DNA of 46,841 nucleotides from positions 1 through 46,841 of the forward strand of contig DWYP01000004.1 in NCBI GenBank assembly GCA_019118605.1. Direction: 5' to 3'. Shown here piece by piece: positions 24,348-32,420 of the stretch. The notes beneath the pieces were generated by a model. That model did not search any database. It was not told the origin of the DNA and saw nothing but the letters and a program-made list of their open reading frames with translations. The number at the start of each line of letters is the position of its first letter. The stretch's first letter is position 1. Made by a program: the position numbers and the translations under genes. The DNA is from Candidatus Alistipes faecavium (GTDB lineage: Bacteria; Bacteroidota; Bacteroidia; Bacteroidales; Rikenellaceae).

Positions 24348-26114
24348 ATGAAAAAAACGATCATATTATCCATAGCATTGCTCGCCGCAGTCCTGTTCGC
24401 GTCGTGCAGTCTGCAGGAAGAGCCGTATCAGCAGAACGCCGAGGCGCTGGCCAAGGATCCCGATGGCGCCGAGCAGCTCGTAACGGGCATCTACAACACG
24501 TTCTGGAGCTCCTACATGATGAAAAAGACCTATCAGGAGTGGACCGACATGGACCACGACCTGAATTCCGCCCCGCTGTGGGTCGTTTCGGGCGCCGGCC
24601 AGGGAAACGTCACGACCCACTGGGGATATGACGGCGACTGCGACCTGTTTAACGTCTTCTACCGCATCATCAGCCGTTGTAACGCCGCCAAGGAGGCCCT
24701 CGAAGGCGCCGACCTCTCGATTGCCTCGATCAAACAGCGTTACGGCGAGGTGCTCTTCCTGCGCGCCTGGGCCTATTTCCAACTGGTCCGCATGTACGGC
24801 CCGGTGCCCCTGCGCCTCACCTCCATCACGGAAGACGCCTGCCCGAGGGCATCAATAGCCGATGTTTACGAGGTGATCGTCGACGACCTGAACAAGGCCA
24901 TCGAACACATGTACTATCCCAGCCAGGGCTTCGTCGGCGGTTGGGGACATGCCGACAAGACGGCGGCCCGCATCCTCCTGGCCCGCGTATACTGCACGAT
25001 GGCCTCGGGAAAGCTCGCCGGAGACGGCGTCTCGATGTACGTCGACATCTGCAACCAGTCGTCGGAAACCTCCGAAACGATCGACGCCAACCCCGTGCCG
25101 AACGTATGGACGAAATTCACGACGAAGCCGGTCATGGGTTCGCGCATGGAGGACGGATATGCCGAATTCGATGCCAAGGAGCTCTATGAACTGGCCAAGA
25201 TCCAGTGCGACTCGGTCATCAACCGCCGGGGCATCGACTTTGACCTGATGCCCGAATGGAAACAGCTCTGGGGCAGCAGCAACTACCGCAACAAGGAATT
25301 CGTCTGGGGAATCGCCGGATACGAAATGGACGACTACCGTGGCGAGGGCGGCCCGTGGTACTACACGCCGACCGCTTACGGAGGCGGCAGCTACGTCGCC
25401 ATCTCCGACGGATGCTGGCAGATGTTCGACTACGACATCAACTCCGACAACAACGACGCACGTGCCGTCGACGGCGTATTCCACTACTGGAAGAACGGCA
25501 CCTACGAAGCCGGCAAGCAGTGGTACCGATTCCCCTCGGGCGATATGCACTACAACACCGCACCCGACGGGTTGAAACCCGACGACAGCAACGAATACGT
25601 CAAGGACGGCCCTCGCTCGGTAACCGGCTGGTATCGTCCGGCGGCCTACCTGACCAAGCACTACATGGGCAGCGACATCTCCAATCCGGTGCCGGTATAT
25701 ACCGAAGGAAGTTCGAAAAACGCCTATGACATCATCCTGATCCGTTTCGCCGAGGCCTATCTGCTGCGTGCCGAGGCGCTCAACGAGCTCGATCAGCCGC
25801 AGGCGGCATGCGACGACCTGAACGTCATCCGCAGCCGTTCGCACGCCAAGACGTACAATGAAACCGACAAGGTGCTGCTGCGCAGCTACATCTTCCAGGA
25901 GCGCGGACTCGAGTTCCTTCAGGAATTCAACCGCCGCTTCGACCTGATCCGCTGGGGCATGTACCTCAATGTAATGAATGCCACGGCAATGATTATCAAC
26001 TCGCAGGGCGAGGCCGTATCGCTCGTACGCGCGGAGACGGCCCTGCTGACGGCCGTACCGCGTGCGGAGCTCACCTCCAACACGCTCTTCGGAGGCAACA
26101 ACCCCGGATATTGA
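24348..26114 (+). CDS. SusD/RagB-family glycan-binding outer-membrane lipoprotein
   Basis: 588-aa lipoprotein (lipobox LFASC, Cys20, followed by acidic residues) that lids the SusC barrel and captures oligosaccharides. The N-terminal part shows GAEQLVTGIYNTFWSSYM and RCNAAKEALEG with tetratricopeptide-like helices (AEVLFLRAWAYFQLVRMYG-type segment at about 128-148). The C-terminus has RFAEAYLLRAEALNEL and ERGLEFLQEFNRRFDLIRWG, both SusD hallmarks. It lies 12 nt downstream of susC and is followed by a strong terminator, so susC-susD forms a two-gene unit. Confidence 0.94.
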   Translation: MKKTIILSIALLAAVLFASCSLQEEPYQQNAEALAKDPDGAEQLVTGIYNTFWSSYMMKKTYQEWTDMDHDLNSAPLWVVSGAGQGNVTTHWGYDGDCDLFNVFYRIISRCNAAKEALEGADLSIASIKQRYGEVLFLRAWAYFQLVRMYGPVPLRLTSITEDACPRASIADVYEVIVDDLNKAIEHMYYPSQGFVGGWGHADKTAARILLARVYCTMASGKLAGDGVSMYVDICNQSSETSETIDANPVPNVWTKFTTKPVMGSRMEDGYAEFDAKELYELAKIQCDSVINRRGIDFDLMPEWKQLWGSSNYRNKEFVWGIAGYEMDDYRGEGGPWYYTPTAYGGGSYVAISDGCWQMFDYDINSDNNDARAVDGVFHYWKNGTYEAGKQWYRFPSGDMHYNTAPDGLKPDDSNEYVKDGPRSVTGWYRPAAYLTKHYMGSDISNPVPVYTEGSSKNAYDIILIRFAEAYLLRAEALNELDQPQAACDDLNVIRSRSHAKTYNETDKVLLRSYIFQERGLEFLQEFNRRFDLIRWGMYLNVMNATAMIINSQGEAVSLVRAETALLTAVPRAELTSNTLFGGNNPGY

Positions 26115-26134
26115 TTCTCTGCAACCGGAATCCG

Positions 26135-26166
26135 AGAGGCAGGACATGAAGTCCTGCCTCTTTTTG
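26135..26166 (+). terminator. susCD terminator
   Basis: AGAGGCAGGAC-ATGAA-GTCCTGCCTCT: an 11-bp perfect stem ending in a T-run. Confidence 0.9.
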
Positions 26167-26259
26167 CCTCAAGGCCTGCGGAGCCCCGGAAGGAAGCAGG
26201 AAAAACAGGCCGGGAAACCGTGCGCCGACCGCGGCACGGCGGCAAAGCGCAAAAATTGC

Positions 26260-26267
26260 TATATTTG
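26260..26267 (+). promoter_or_regulatory. Promoter -7 element for the DUF4886 gene
   Basis: TATATTTG matches TAnnTTTG; the ATG follows about 65-70 nt later. No clear -33 TTTG. Confidence 0.6.
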
Positions 26268-26336
26268 CATATCTGAAAAAATCACGCCCCGGATGGAACG
26301 CCTTCCGGCGCAATGTCCCACACAAAACAACATACG

Positions 26337-27278
26337 ATGATGAAACCGCTGTTCCGCATGCTGCTGCTCCTTGTCCTGTGCCTCGGCACCGCAAGGGGTT
26401 TCGCGCAGGAATTCCCCAACTACCCGATTCCCCGGCAGCCCGACACGCTGCGGATCCTCGGAATCGGAAACAGCTTCACCGACGACGGAATGATGTACCT
26501 GCCCGAGCTGCTCGAAGCCGCAGGCATCGGGAACGTCGTGCTCGGACGCCTCTATATCGGAGGGTGCTCGCTCGAGCGCCACTGCCGCGAATACGAGGCG
26601 GGAAACGCGTCGTACACCTACTCCAAATCGGTCGGGAACCGCTGGAAAACCGTCGCGGAGAAGGCAACGCTGCTCGACGGACTCACCGACGAGCCGTGGG
26701 ACATCGTGGTCCTGCAGCAGGCCTCCGGGAAGTCGGGCATGTACGAAACCTTCCAGCCGTGGCTCGGGCAGCTTATCGAAATCGTCCGCTGGCACTGTCC
26801 CAATGCCGGGGCCTGCATCGCCTGGCAACAAACCTGGGCGTATGCCCGCACGTCGGACCACGGGGATTTCGGACGCTACGAAAAGAGCCAGCAGCTGATG
26901 TTCGGGGCGATCGTTGGCGCGGTCCGGCAGCTCCAGGCCGCGAGTTCCGTGGAGGTGGTCATCCCCTCGGGAACGGCGATTCAGAATCTGCGCAGCACCG
27001 ACCTGTGCGATTCACTGGATCTGACCCGCGACGGATACCACCTGTCGCTGGGTGCCGGACGCTACACGGCAGCCTGCGCATGGTTCCAGACGCTGGTGGC
27101 CCCGGCCTTCGGCATCAATGTCGCCGACAACACCTGCCGGCTGGAGGGTACGCCGCACGAGCTGACCCCGCAACAGGCGCAGCGGTGCCGCGACGCCGCG
27201 CGCCGTGCCTGCATCCGGAGGTATTCCGTCTGGGCAGAGATCGACGCCCCGCAGGCCGGCGTTGTCCCGGCACGATAG
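26337..27278 (+). CDS. DUF4886/SGNH-fold secreted hydrolase
   Basis: 313-aa secreted protein (signal peptide about 1-24). The catalytic domain shows the SGNH-like nucleophile block ILGIGNSFTDDGM (Ser in GNSF), a glycine turn (YIGGCSLERH), the VLQQASGKSG block with Gln/Ser, and the C-terminal Asp-His pair in TRDGYHLS. DUF4886 proteins are often next to carbohydrate loci and are thought to be esterases or lipases, though the substrate here is unknown. Starts at 26337 and 26340 are both possible (ATGATG); an in-frame ATG at 26313 would put extra residues before the signal peptide. It has its own promoter, so it is not part of susCD. An acyl-ester role in mannan use is possible but not shown. Confidence 0.8.
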   Translation: MMKPLFRMLLLLVLCLGTARGFAQEFPNYPIPRQPDTLRILGIGNSFTDDGMMYLPELLEAAGIGNVVLGRLYIGGCSLERHCREYEAGNASYTYSKSVGNRWKTVAEKATLLDGLTDEPWDIVVLQQASGKSGMYETFQPWLGQLIEIVRWHCPNAGACIAWQQTWAYARTSDHGDFGRYEKSQQLMFGAIVGAVRQLQAASSVEVVIPSGTAIQNLRSTDLCDSLDLTRDGYHLSLGAGRYTAACAWFQTLVAPAFGINVADNTCRLEGTPHELTPQQAQRCRDAARRACIRRYSVWAEIDAPQAGVVPAR

Positions 27279-27296
27279 CCCCGCCACGTACCTGCG

Positions 27297-27370
27297 AGCC
27301 GCCCCGGCCCGACGAAGAGACGCTGCCGAAGAACATTCTTCGGAATACGCTCCGTCGGGCCGGGGCGGCT
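27297..27370. repeat. Large near-perfect hairpin (74 nt)
   Basis: Outer stem of 18 bp with no mismatch: left arm 27297-27314 (AGCCGCCCCGGCCCGACG) and its exact reverse complement at 27353-27370. An inner perfect 8-bp stem is CCGAAGAA-CA-TTCTTCGG (326-343 of the 27 kb block). Neither side has a T-run. It lies between two convergent genes. It could be a factor-independent stop, a REP/MITE-like element or a structured RNA. Nothing else was recognised up to 27494. Confidence 0.75.
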
Positions 27371-27494
27371 TGTCGTATCGGGGATGCAGAGAAGGCATTC
27401 CGCCCGCGGGAGGTCGGTGTAAAGATCGCAAGAAGGAGGAAACAGGTCGGTGCGGAGATCGCCGCCGGGCGCGTTCCGATCCGTTCAGCCGCAA

Positions 27495-28115
27495 TCAGGC
27501 GCGATCGGCGAGTTCGTATCCCGCGGCAGTCTTGCGGACAATGCCCTGACGCACCAGCTGGGCCACGGCCCGCGACAGCGAGGGACGCGTCACCCCGAGG
27601 ATGAAGGCCGTCTCCTGCAGGTTCCGCACCGTGCCGTTCTCCGCGAGGTAGTTCTGGATCCGCGAGGCGAGCGTCTGCAGGGCAAACTGCTTGAGGCGTC
27701 CGCTCAGGTAGATGCTGTGATCCGAGAGAATGTTCAGAAAGTTGTGCAGGATGGCGGTATCGCGCTCGAGCAATTCGCGGACGCACTCCCGGCTGATGAC
27801 CCAGGCCCTGCAGTCGGCATGTGCGACGATCGATACCGGATAGAGCGCCTCGGTGCTGAAAAGAAAGGGCGAAGCGAGCACGTCGGGAGCCGAAAGGGGA
27901 TCGAACGTGAGCTCCCGTCCCTGCTCGCTGGTCATCAGCGCATAGACGCTTCCTTCGCACAGAAGGAACAGCGACCGGCAGGCATCGCGCTGCATGGCAA
28001 GGAATTCGCCCTTGCGGTAGGAGCTGAGCCGTCCGGGGAAACGTTCGAGAACCCCGGCCGCGGCCGTCCGGTCGCACCCCCGGAAAAGGGGCATTTCGAG
28101 CATTTCGTCGATCAT
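27495..28115 (-). CDS. Crp/Fnr-family transcriptional regulator
   Basis: 206-aa regulator with an N-terminal cyclic-nucleotide-binding-like beta-roll (about 10-120; YRKGEFLAMQRDACRSLFLLCEGSV) and a dimerisation helix (about 115-140). A C-terminal winged helix follows, with recognition helix GVTRPSLSRAVAQLVRQG (about 170-187). It lacks the cysteines of an Fnr iron-sulfur centre. The ligand pocket does not show the full cAMP-binding R-x-S/T pattern, so the effector is unknown. The start at 28115 (MIDEML) is preferred over the frame start at 28196, because the latter would put a perfect palindromic operator (28144-28157) within the coding sequence. It is divergent from the metalloproteinase operon, which it probably controls. 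Confidence 0.85.
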   Translation of the reverse strand: MIDEMLEMPLFRGCDRTAAAGVLERFPGRLSSYRKGEFLAMQRDACRSLFLLCEGSVYALMTSEQGRELTFDPLSAPDVLASPFLFSTEALYPVSIVAHADCRAWVISRECVRELLERDTAILHNFLNILSDHSIYLSGRLKQFALQTLASRIQNYLAENGTVRNLQETAFILGVTRPSLSRAVAQLVRQGIVRKTAAGYELADRA

Positions 28116-28143
28116 ATGTTCGCGAATCAAAATTTTGCGCAGT

Positions 28144-28157
28144 GTAACAAATGTTAC
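28144..28157. promoter_or_regulatory. Palindromic Crp/Fnr-type operator, GTAACA-AA-TGTTAC
   Basis: Perfect 14-bp inverted repeat. Its core TAACA-N2-TGTTA equals that of the PrfA box. It lies 29 bp upstream of the regulator start and is centred about 42 bp before the predicted start of the divergent operon, the class II activator position. Confidence 0.65.
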
Positions 28158-28179
28158 GCCAACTGCGACTTTGTCATTG

Positions 28180-28187
28180 TATTTTTG
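28180..28187 (+). promoter_or_regulatory. Promoter -7 element of the metalloproteinase operon
   Basis: TATTTTTG matches TAnnTTTG. The expected -33 position overlaps the edge of the palindrome and has no TTTG, fitting activator dependence. The leader is about 85 nt. Confidence 0.6.
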
Positions 28188-28278
28188 CGCCCGCAACGGG
28201 AAAAAGATTCGCCCGCAACGTTCGGAGCGGACAAAAAAGATCCCGTTGCAAAGACAAAGATACTAAATATATAGGCAA

Positions 28279-30138
28279 ATGAACAGAATCGCGTACGTTT
28301 TATTGAGCTGTGCAACCCTTCTTCTGACGGCCTGCCACACCGAGGAGTGGACGCCCTCCGCACCTTCGGATTCCGGGGCGATGCGCTTCCGGATCCAATG
28401 CGCCGCATACGGAGAGGAGGCCACGCGCAGCGACCTGCGACAGGATACGGACTACGACCGCGCAGCATTCTACGTGGTGGACGAAAGCGGCGCGGCGGTC
28501 TCCGGGATCAAGGGCTTCTACGACAGGAACACTTCGGAAATCCGCATCGAAGGGCTGCGCGAAGGAGACTACCGCCTGCTGGTGCTGGGCGTACGGGGCG
28601 ACGCCGATGCCGATCGCGTGACGATCCGCACGATCGGCCGTCTCGACGACGAGTGGCTGACGTTCCCCGCCGACCTGGACCGGCCCCTCGAGGCGGAATA
28701 TTTTTACTCCCAGACCCCTTTCCGGGTCGTTGCGCAGCCCGCAGACGGCGGATACGAGCTCGTTTCGATCATGGACGGGCAGCCCGTGCAACATCGGATC
28801 ATCGGACGCGCCGACTTCGGATTCGAATTCCGCAGCCTCTACGTCGAGACGGCCCTCCAGTCGCGGAGCGTGGAGCTCTCCGGGCCCCGGTTCCGCACGG
28901 GATTCTCCGCCGCCGGGGAGTTCGAGGGAAGCAGCGACGGGCGCGCATGCACGATGGATCTCGACGCCGCGGACTCGTATCTCTTTCCGCCGACGGTCGA
29001 CGGAGAGCCGCTGCGCGGAACCGTCAGCCTGACGACGCGCAACTACCGCGGGCACACCGTACGCCGCGACTACGCCTTCACCCTTGACCGGATCGCCTCA
29101 AACCGCATCGGAAAGATCCATATCCCGGTCGTGCACCCCGACGACGCCTCGGCCGTGGCGTTCGTCACGGAGCAAACCTTCGACAAGGTAGGCATACAGT
29201 ACATCCTCCAGGACGGGGAGCCGAAAGAGGTATATACCGACCGCGCGCAGCGGTCGTTCAACACCGCGGAGCCGCTGCAGATCTCCGCAACCGACGACGG
29301 GCGCCTGCACGTGCGCTTCTACTCCCCGCGCGAGTTGAAGGGCGTGCTGATCCGCGCCCGGATCGCCTCCGCGGCCGGCGGGGAGTTCTTCGACGCGGCC
29401 TGGTTCGACCGCATTCCGCCCTTCGCGGACTTCTACACCGAGTGGCCGGCCGCGCAGCGCGAGTGTTTCGCCCGCACGGAGTCGGGACGCATCGTGAAAA
29501 TCGGCCCCGTTCAGGCCGGGGAGCTGGCCGCCGCGGAGTTCAGTGTCACGTCGGAGGACCCCTACTGGGAGAAACTCCGGGGTATCGTACACGGCTGGAA
29601 CATCGCCTTCGCGCTCTACGGAGGCAACCCCGACCTGCCCGACGGCGGGCCCGTGGGCAACTGGATGGGAATCCGCCCCGTGCACTGCCGTGAGGCCGTG
29701 GCGCTGTTCCTGAACTTCACCTACATGATCGACATGCCCGAGCACGAGGAGATCCTCCGCCAGAACGTCGACCGCCTCTACGGGAACGGCGGCGTGAACG
29801 ACAAGGTCTCCGTCGAGACGGTCCTGCGGCAGATGCGCCAGACGCGCACGCTGAACGTCGGGCTGGTATATGCCGGGCACGGAGTCGTGGGTCTCGGCGG
29901 AGGATCGGTCTTCGGAGCCTATCAGCAGGCGTGGTTCCAGCACTATTTCAATACCTATTCCTGCGAAATCATGTTCCACGAGCTCGGGCACGTGATGGGA
30001 TACAGCCACAGCAGCTCGTTCACCTACGGGCCCTGGGCTCAGGAGCTGATGAACAACTTCTATGTCCAGCACATCGCGGAGATGCCCATCGACTCGCCCG
30101 CGTACCTCAACAGTGCGCAGAACCCCAACAGATACTAA
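28279..30138 (+). CDS. Metzincin-like zinc metalloproteinase lipoprotein
   Basis: 619-aa lipoprotein (lipobox LTAC, Cys19, then HTEEW). The N-terminal half (about 30-290) is built of beta-sandwich segments like those of fimbrillin or Mfa-like anchoring proteins (RIEGLREGDYRLLVLG; SNRIGKIHIPVV). The C-terminal part carries the zinc-binding consensus HELGHVMGYSH (H567, E568, H571, H577), the HExxHxxGxxH pattern of metzincins. A later methionine (QELMNN, about 594) could form the Met-turn. It is probably a surface or periplasmic endopeptidase; the substrate is unknown. It is the first gene of a three-gene operon (18-nt gap to the next gene). Processing of the downstream lipoproteins or of host glycoproteins are both conceivable; neither is shown. 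Confidence 0.8.
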   Translation: MNRIAYVLLSCATLLLTACHTEEWTPSAPSDSGAMRFRIQCAAYGEEATRSDLRQDTDYDRAAFYVVDESGAAVSGIKGFYDRNTSEIRIEGLREGDYRLLVLGVRGDADADRVTIRTIGRLDDEWLTFPADLDRPLEAEYFYSQTPFRVVAQPADGGYELVSIMDGQPVQHRIIGRADFGFEFRSLYVETALQSRSVELSGPRFRTGFSAAGEFEGSSDGRACTMDLDAADSYLFPPTVDGEPLRGTVSLTTRNYRGHTVRRDYAFTLDRIASNRIGKIHIPVVHPDDASAVAFVTEQTFDKVGIQYILQDGEPKEVYTDRAQRSFNTAEPLQISATDDGRLHVRFYSPRELKGVLIRARIASAAGGEFFDAAWFDRIPPFADFYTEWPAAQRECFARTESGRIVKIGPVQAGELAAAEFSVTSEDPYWEKLRGIVHGWNIAFALYGGNPDLPDGGPVGNWMGIRPVHCREAVALFLNFTYMIDMPEHEEILRQNVDRLYGNGGVNDKVSVETVLRQMRQTRTLNVGLVYAGHGVVGLGGGSVFGAYQQAWFQHYFNTYSCEIMFHELGHVMGYSHSSSFTYGPWAQELMNNFYVQHIAEMPIDSPAYLNSAQNPNRY

Positions 30139-30156
30139 GCAACCGATTATACGACA

Positions 30157-32388
30157 ATGAAAAAGAGAGGTTTGATCTATATGGCGGCACTCTGCTGCGG
30201 GATGTTCCTCCCGGGAGGGTGCAGCAAAACGGAAGAGTCCGGCATGCGTCCCGGCGAGGCGGATTCCGCCCTCGCGGTACGCTTCCGGGCCGAGCAGCGC
30301 GACACCGCCGCCGGGGATGCCGGGGACGGGATCATCGAGACCGTCACCGCATACCGTTTCGTCGGAGGCGTGCTCTGCGAGACGCGTCCCGGCACCGGGG
30401 GTTCCGACGGATACTACACCTTCTACCCCACGGACCGTGCAGGCGAGATCCTCTTCGTCGCCAACGACCGGGCAGAGCTCTTCTCCGCAGCCGCTGCGGG
30501 GGCCGCAACCCTCGACGCGTTCCACGAAATCGAAGCCTCGGCCGAGGAGATGTCCGGCGAGCGGCTGCTGATGAGCGGCCGCGCGGAGTTCTCCGATACG
30601 CAGGACTCCCCGGCAACCGTCACGATGCGGCGCAGCGTCGCACGCCTCGACCTCGAAGTCCGCGAGCGCGGCGTGGAGGTGCTCGGGGTGACGATCCGCG
30701 GCATCGCACGGAAGGGATACGCCCTCGGGGGAGATGCTCCCGCTACCCCCTCCGACGCCGCGCGGGAGGATTTCGAGGCGGCATACGACGACGCCCCGCT
30801 GGCGAACACCACCCGCACGCTGCTCTATCTGTGCGAGCAGAGCGGGGAGGCACCCGTCGCCGAGGTGGTTGTCGCCTTCGGCGGGGGAGAGCACCGCATG
30901 ACCGCCGCACTCCCGGCGACGATCCTCCGCAACCGGGTCTATACGCTGCGCGTCCACGGCGCGGGCGCCGGGCTCGGCGTATCGGTCTCCACCGACGGTT
31001 GGGAGGCCGGAGCGGAGACCGACGCCGCCCCCGACCTGCTCGGGCGTATCGACGCTGCAGCCTCGCAGCTCTGCGAAGGAGTTACGGTAAACAGCGCCGG
31101 AGACTCGGTGCGCGTGGCATACAGCGGCGGAGAGTTCCGCCTCGCGGTATTCGCCGGAGCGGGTTCGCAGATCGACATCGAGGGCGCCGTTCGCGGCGTG
31201 ACGGCAAACGTCGAGCCGACGCGCGCCCTGAAGCAGGTTGCAAACGTCTCCGTACAGAGCGCACCCCGCTTCCCGGGCGAGGAGCAGAGCTATCTCTGGA
31301 TTACGGCTCGCCGCGGGGAGGAGCTTGCAGCAAGGATCGTCCTTGTCTTCGAGCCGAACCCCATCCAGGTCTCCGGAGCGCTCACCTTCGACGAAAACGG
31401 CGTCTGCGACTTCGGGAAGTATGTCGACGGAGAGCTCGGGCGCCTCACGCTCCCCGACGGGAAAATCGTCCGCGCGGAGTTCGCGCAGGACGAGGATGCG
31501 TGGCTGAAGCTCGTCGGGCAGGAGGGATCCTGGAGGGTTCTGGGAGGCTGGAAGCCCAACGACCCGAAGGCCGACGGCCGCACCCAGCAGGCGCAGATCG
31601 TCGTCTCCGACGCCGACGGCTCGCACGCCGAGCGGTATACCGTCCGCCGCCGCAACGAGGGGCTTCCGGTCGTGCGCATCGGCCAGACGTGGTGGTGCAA
31701 ATACAACCTGCGGGGCGATGCAACGTCGTTCGACGACCAGATCTCGATTCAGGACGATCCGGCGGCCGACACCGCGCTGGCCGACTACCTGGCCGCCTGC
31801 GACGACGACCTCCTCCTGCAGCTGCTCGGAGACCAGTATCAGGGCGGGTATCCCGACGGACTCCCGCTGCGTCACAACGGCGAAGCCTTCTACCACGAGG
31901 GCATGCGCTCCTCGGCGCAGAACTTCGGAACGCTGGACCCGACGGCCATGGCCCCCGACGGATACCGGATCCCCTCCTACGACGACTACGCCTTCCTCTC
32001 CGCCAACGAAAACTTCAACCTCGGGGGCGTCGGGAGCCGCACCTATACCAACTCCGCGGGCGAAAGCCTCACGATTCGGATCCTCGAACGCGACGCGACG
32101 CTGTTCGGGAAGCACTACGGAACCGTCTCGTTCTACGAGTTCCGCACGGAGGAGGGCTGCTGGGTGCTCTGCGGACTCGGGCACCAGTGGGATACCACCC
32201 CGGGGAACATCGCGCGCATGACGCTGCTGCTGGCCACATACGGCAACAGTGCAAAATCATGGTTCATGGAGGGGTACGCCCAGAACGACCGTCCCAACCA
32301 GAACTGGCTCAAGTACACGAGCCAGAACTCGACCAAGACACGGGTCATCCGGTGCGTAAAGACCCCGGTGGAGTACATCTACGAATAA
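30157..32388 (+). CDS. Large lipoprotein, fimbrillin-like N-terminus and FISUMP-like C-terminus (copy 1)
   Basis: 743-aa lipoprotein (lipobox PGGC, Cys22). The N-terminal region resembles fimbrillin (Mfa/FimA superfamily) subunits: TMRRSVARLDLEVR, then ATILRNRVYTLRVHG. A middle beta-rich region has CDFGKYVDGELGRLTLPDGK (about 417) and GGWKPNDPKADGR. The C-terminal domain (about 505-743) has WWCKYNLRGD, PDGYRIPSYDDY and a closing VKTPVEYIYE, as in FISUMP/lectin-like modules described first in Fibrobacter. No enzyme motif is seen, so a surface adhesin or pilus-tip-like role is inferred. It is paralogous to the next gene along its whole length. Confidence 0.72.
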   Translation: MKKRGLIYMAALCCGMFLPGGCSKTEESGMRPGEADSALAVRFRAEQRDTAAGDAGDGIIETVTAYRFVGGVLCETRPGTGGSDGYYTFYPTDRAGEILFVANDRAELFSAAAAGAATLDAFHEIEASAEEMSGERLLMSGRAEFSDTQDSPATVTMRRSVARLDLEVRERGVEVLGVTIRGIARKGYALGGDAPATPSDAAREDFEAAYDDAPLANTTRTLLYLCEQSGEAPVAEVVVAFGGGEHRMTAALPATILRNRVYTLRVHGAGAGLGVSVSTDGWEAGAETDAAPDLLGRIDAAASQLCEGVTVNSAGDSVRVAYSGGEFRLAVFAGAGSQIDIEGAVRGVTANVEPTRALKQVANVSVQSAPRFPGEEQSYLWITARRGEELAARIVLVFEPNPIQVSGALTFDENGVCDFGKYVDGELGRLTLPDGKIVRAEFAQDEDAWLKLVGQEGSWRVLGGWKPNDPKADGRTQQAQIVVSDADGSHAERYTVRRRNEGLPVVRIGQTWWCKYNLRGDATSFDDQISIQDDPAADTALADYLAACDDDLLLQLLGDQYQGGYPDGLPLRHNGEAFYHEGMRSSAQNFGTLDPTAMAPDGYRIPSYDDYAFLSANENFNLGGVGSRTYTNSAGESLTIRILERDATLFGKHYGTVSFYEFRTEEGCWVLCGLGHQWDTTPGNIARMTLLLATYGNSAKSWFMEGYAQNDRPNQNWLKYTSQNSTKTRVIRCVKTPVEYIYE

Positions 32389-32420
32389 ACCGGCACAAGA
32401 CCATACAAACCGACAAAACG

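Noticed and set aside
27279..27605. Plus-strand frame continuing past the DUF4886 gene (an Arg/Pro-rich protein from 26378).
   Set aside because: It overlaps the DUF4886 gene out of frame and runs through the long hairpin; it is a GC shadow.
28116..28196. Upstream start for the Crp/Fnr regulator adding 27 residues.
   Set aside because: It would place the palindromic operator and the divergent promoter within coding sequence; the family N-terminus fits 28115 better.
29098..32184. A 1028-codon minus-strand frame antisense to the metalloproteinase and first FISUMP genes.
   Set aside because: It has no family motifs and a shadow-like composition, and lies opposite genes with lipoboxes and conserved motifs. 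High GC removes stop codons.
29931..32420. A very long plus-strand frame (1584 codons) reaching back from the second FISUMP lipoprotein gene.
   Set aside because: The upstream part overlaps two well-supported lipoprotein genes in another frame, is Arg/Pro-rich like other GC shadows, and the lipoprotein signal sets the real start at 32421.
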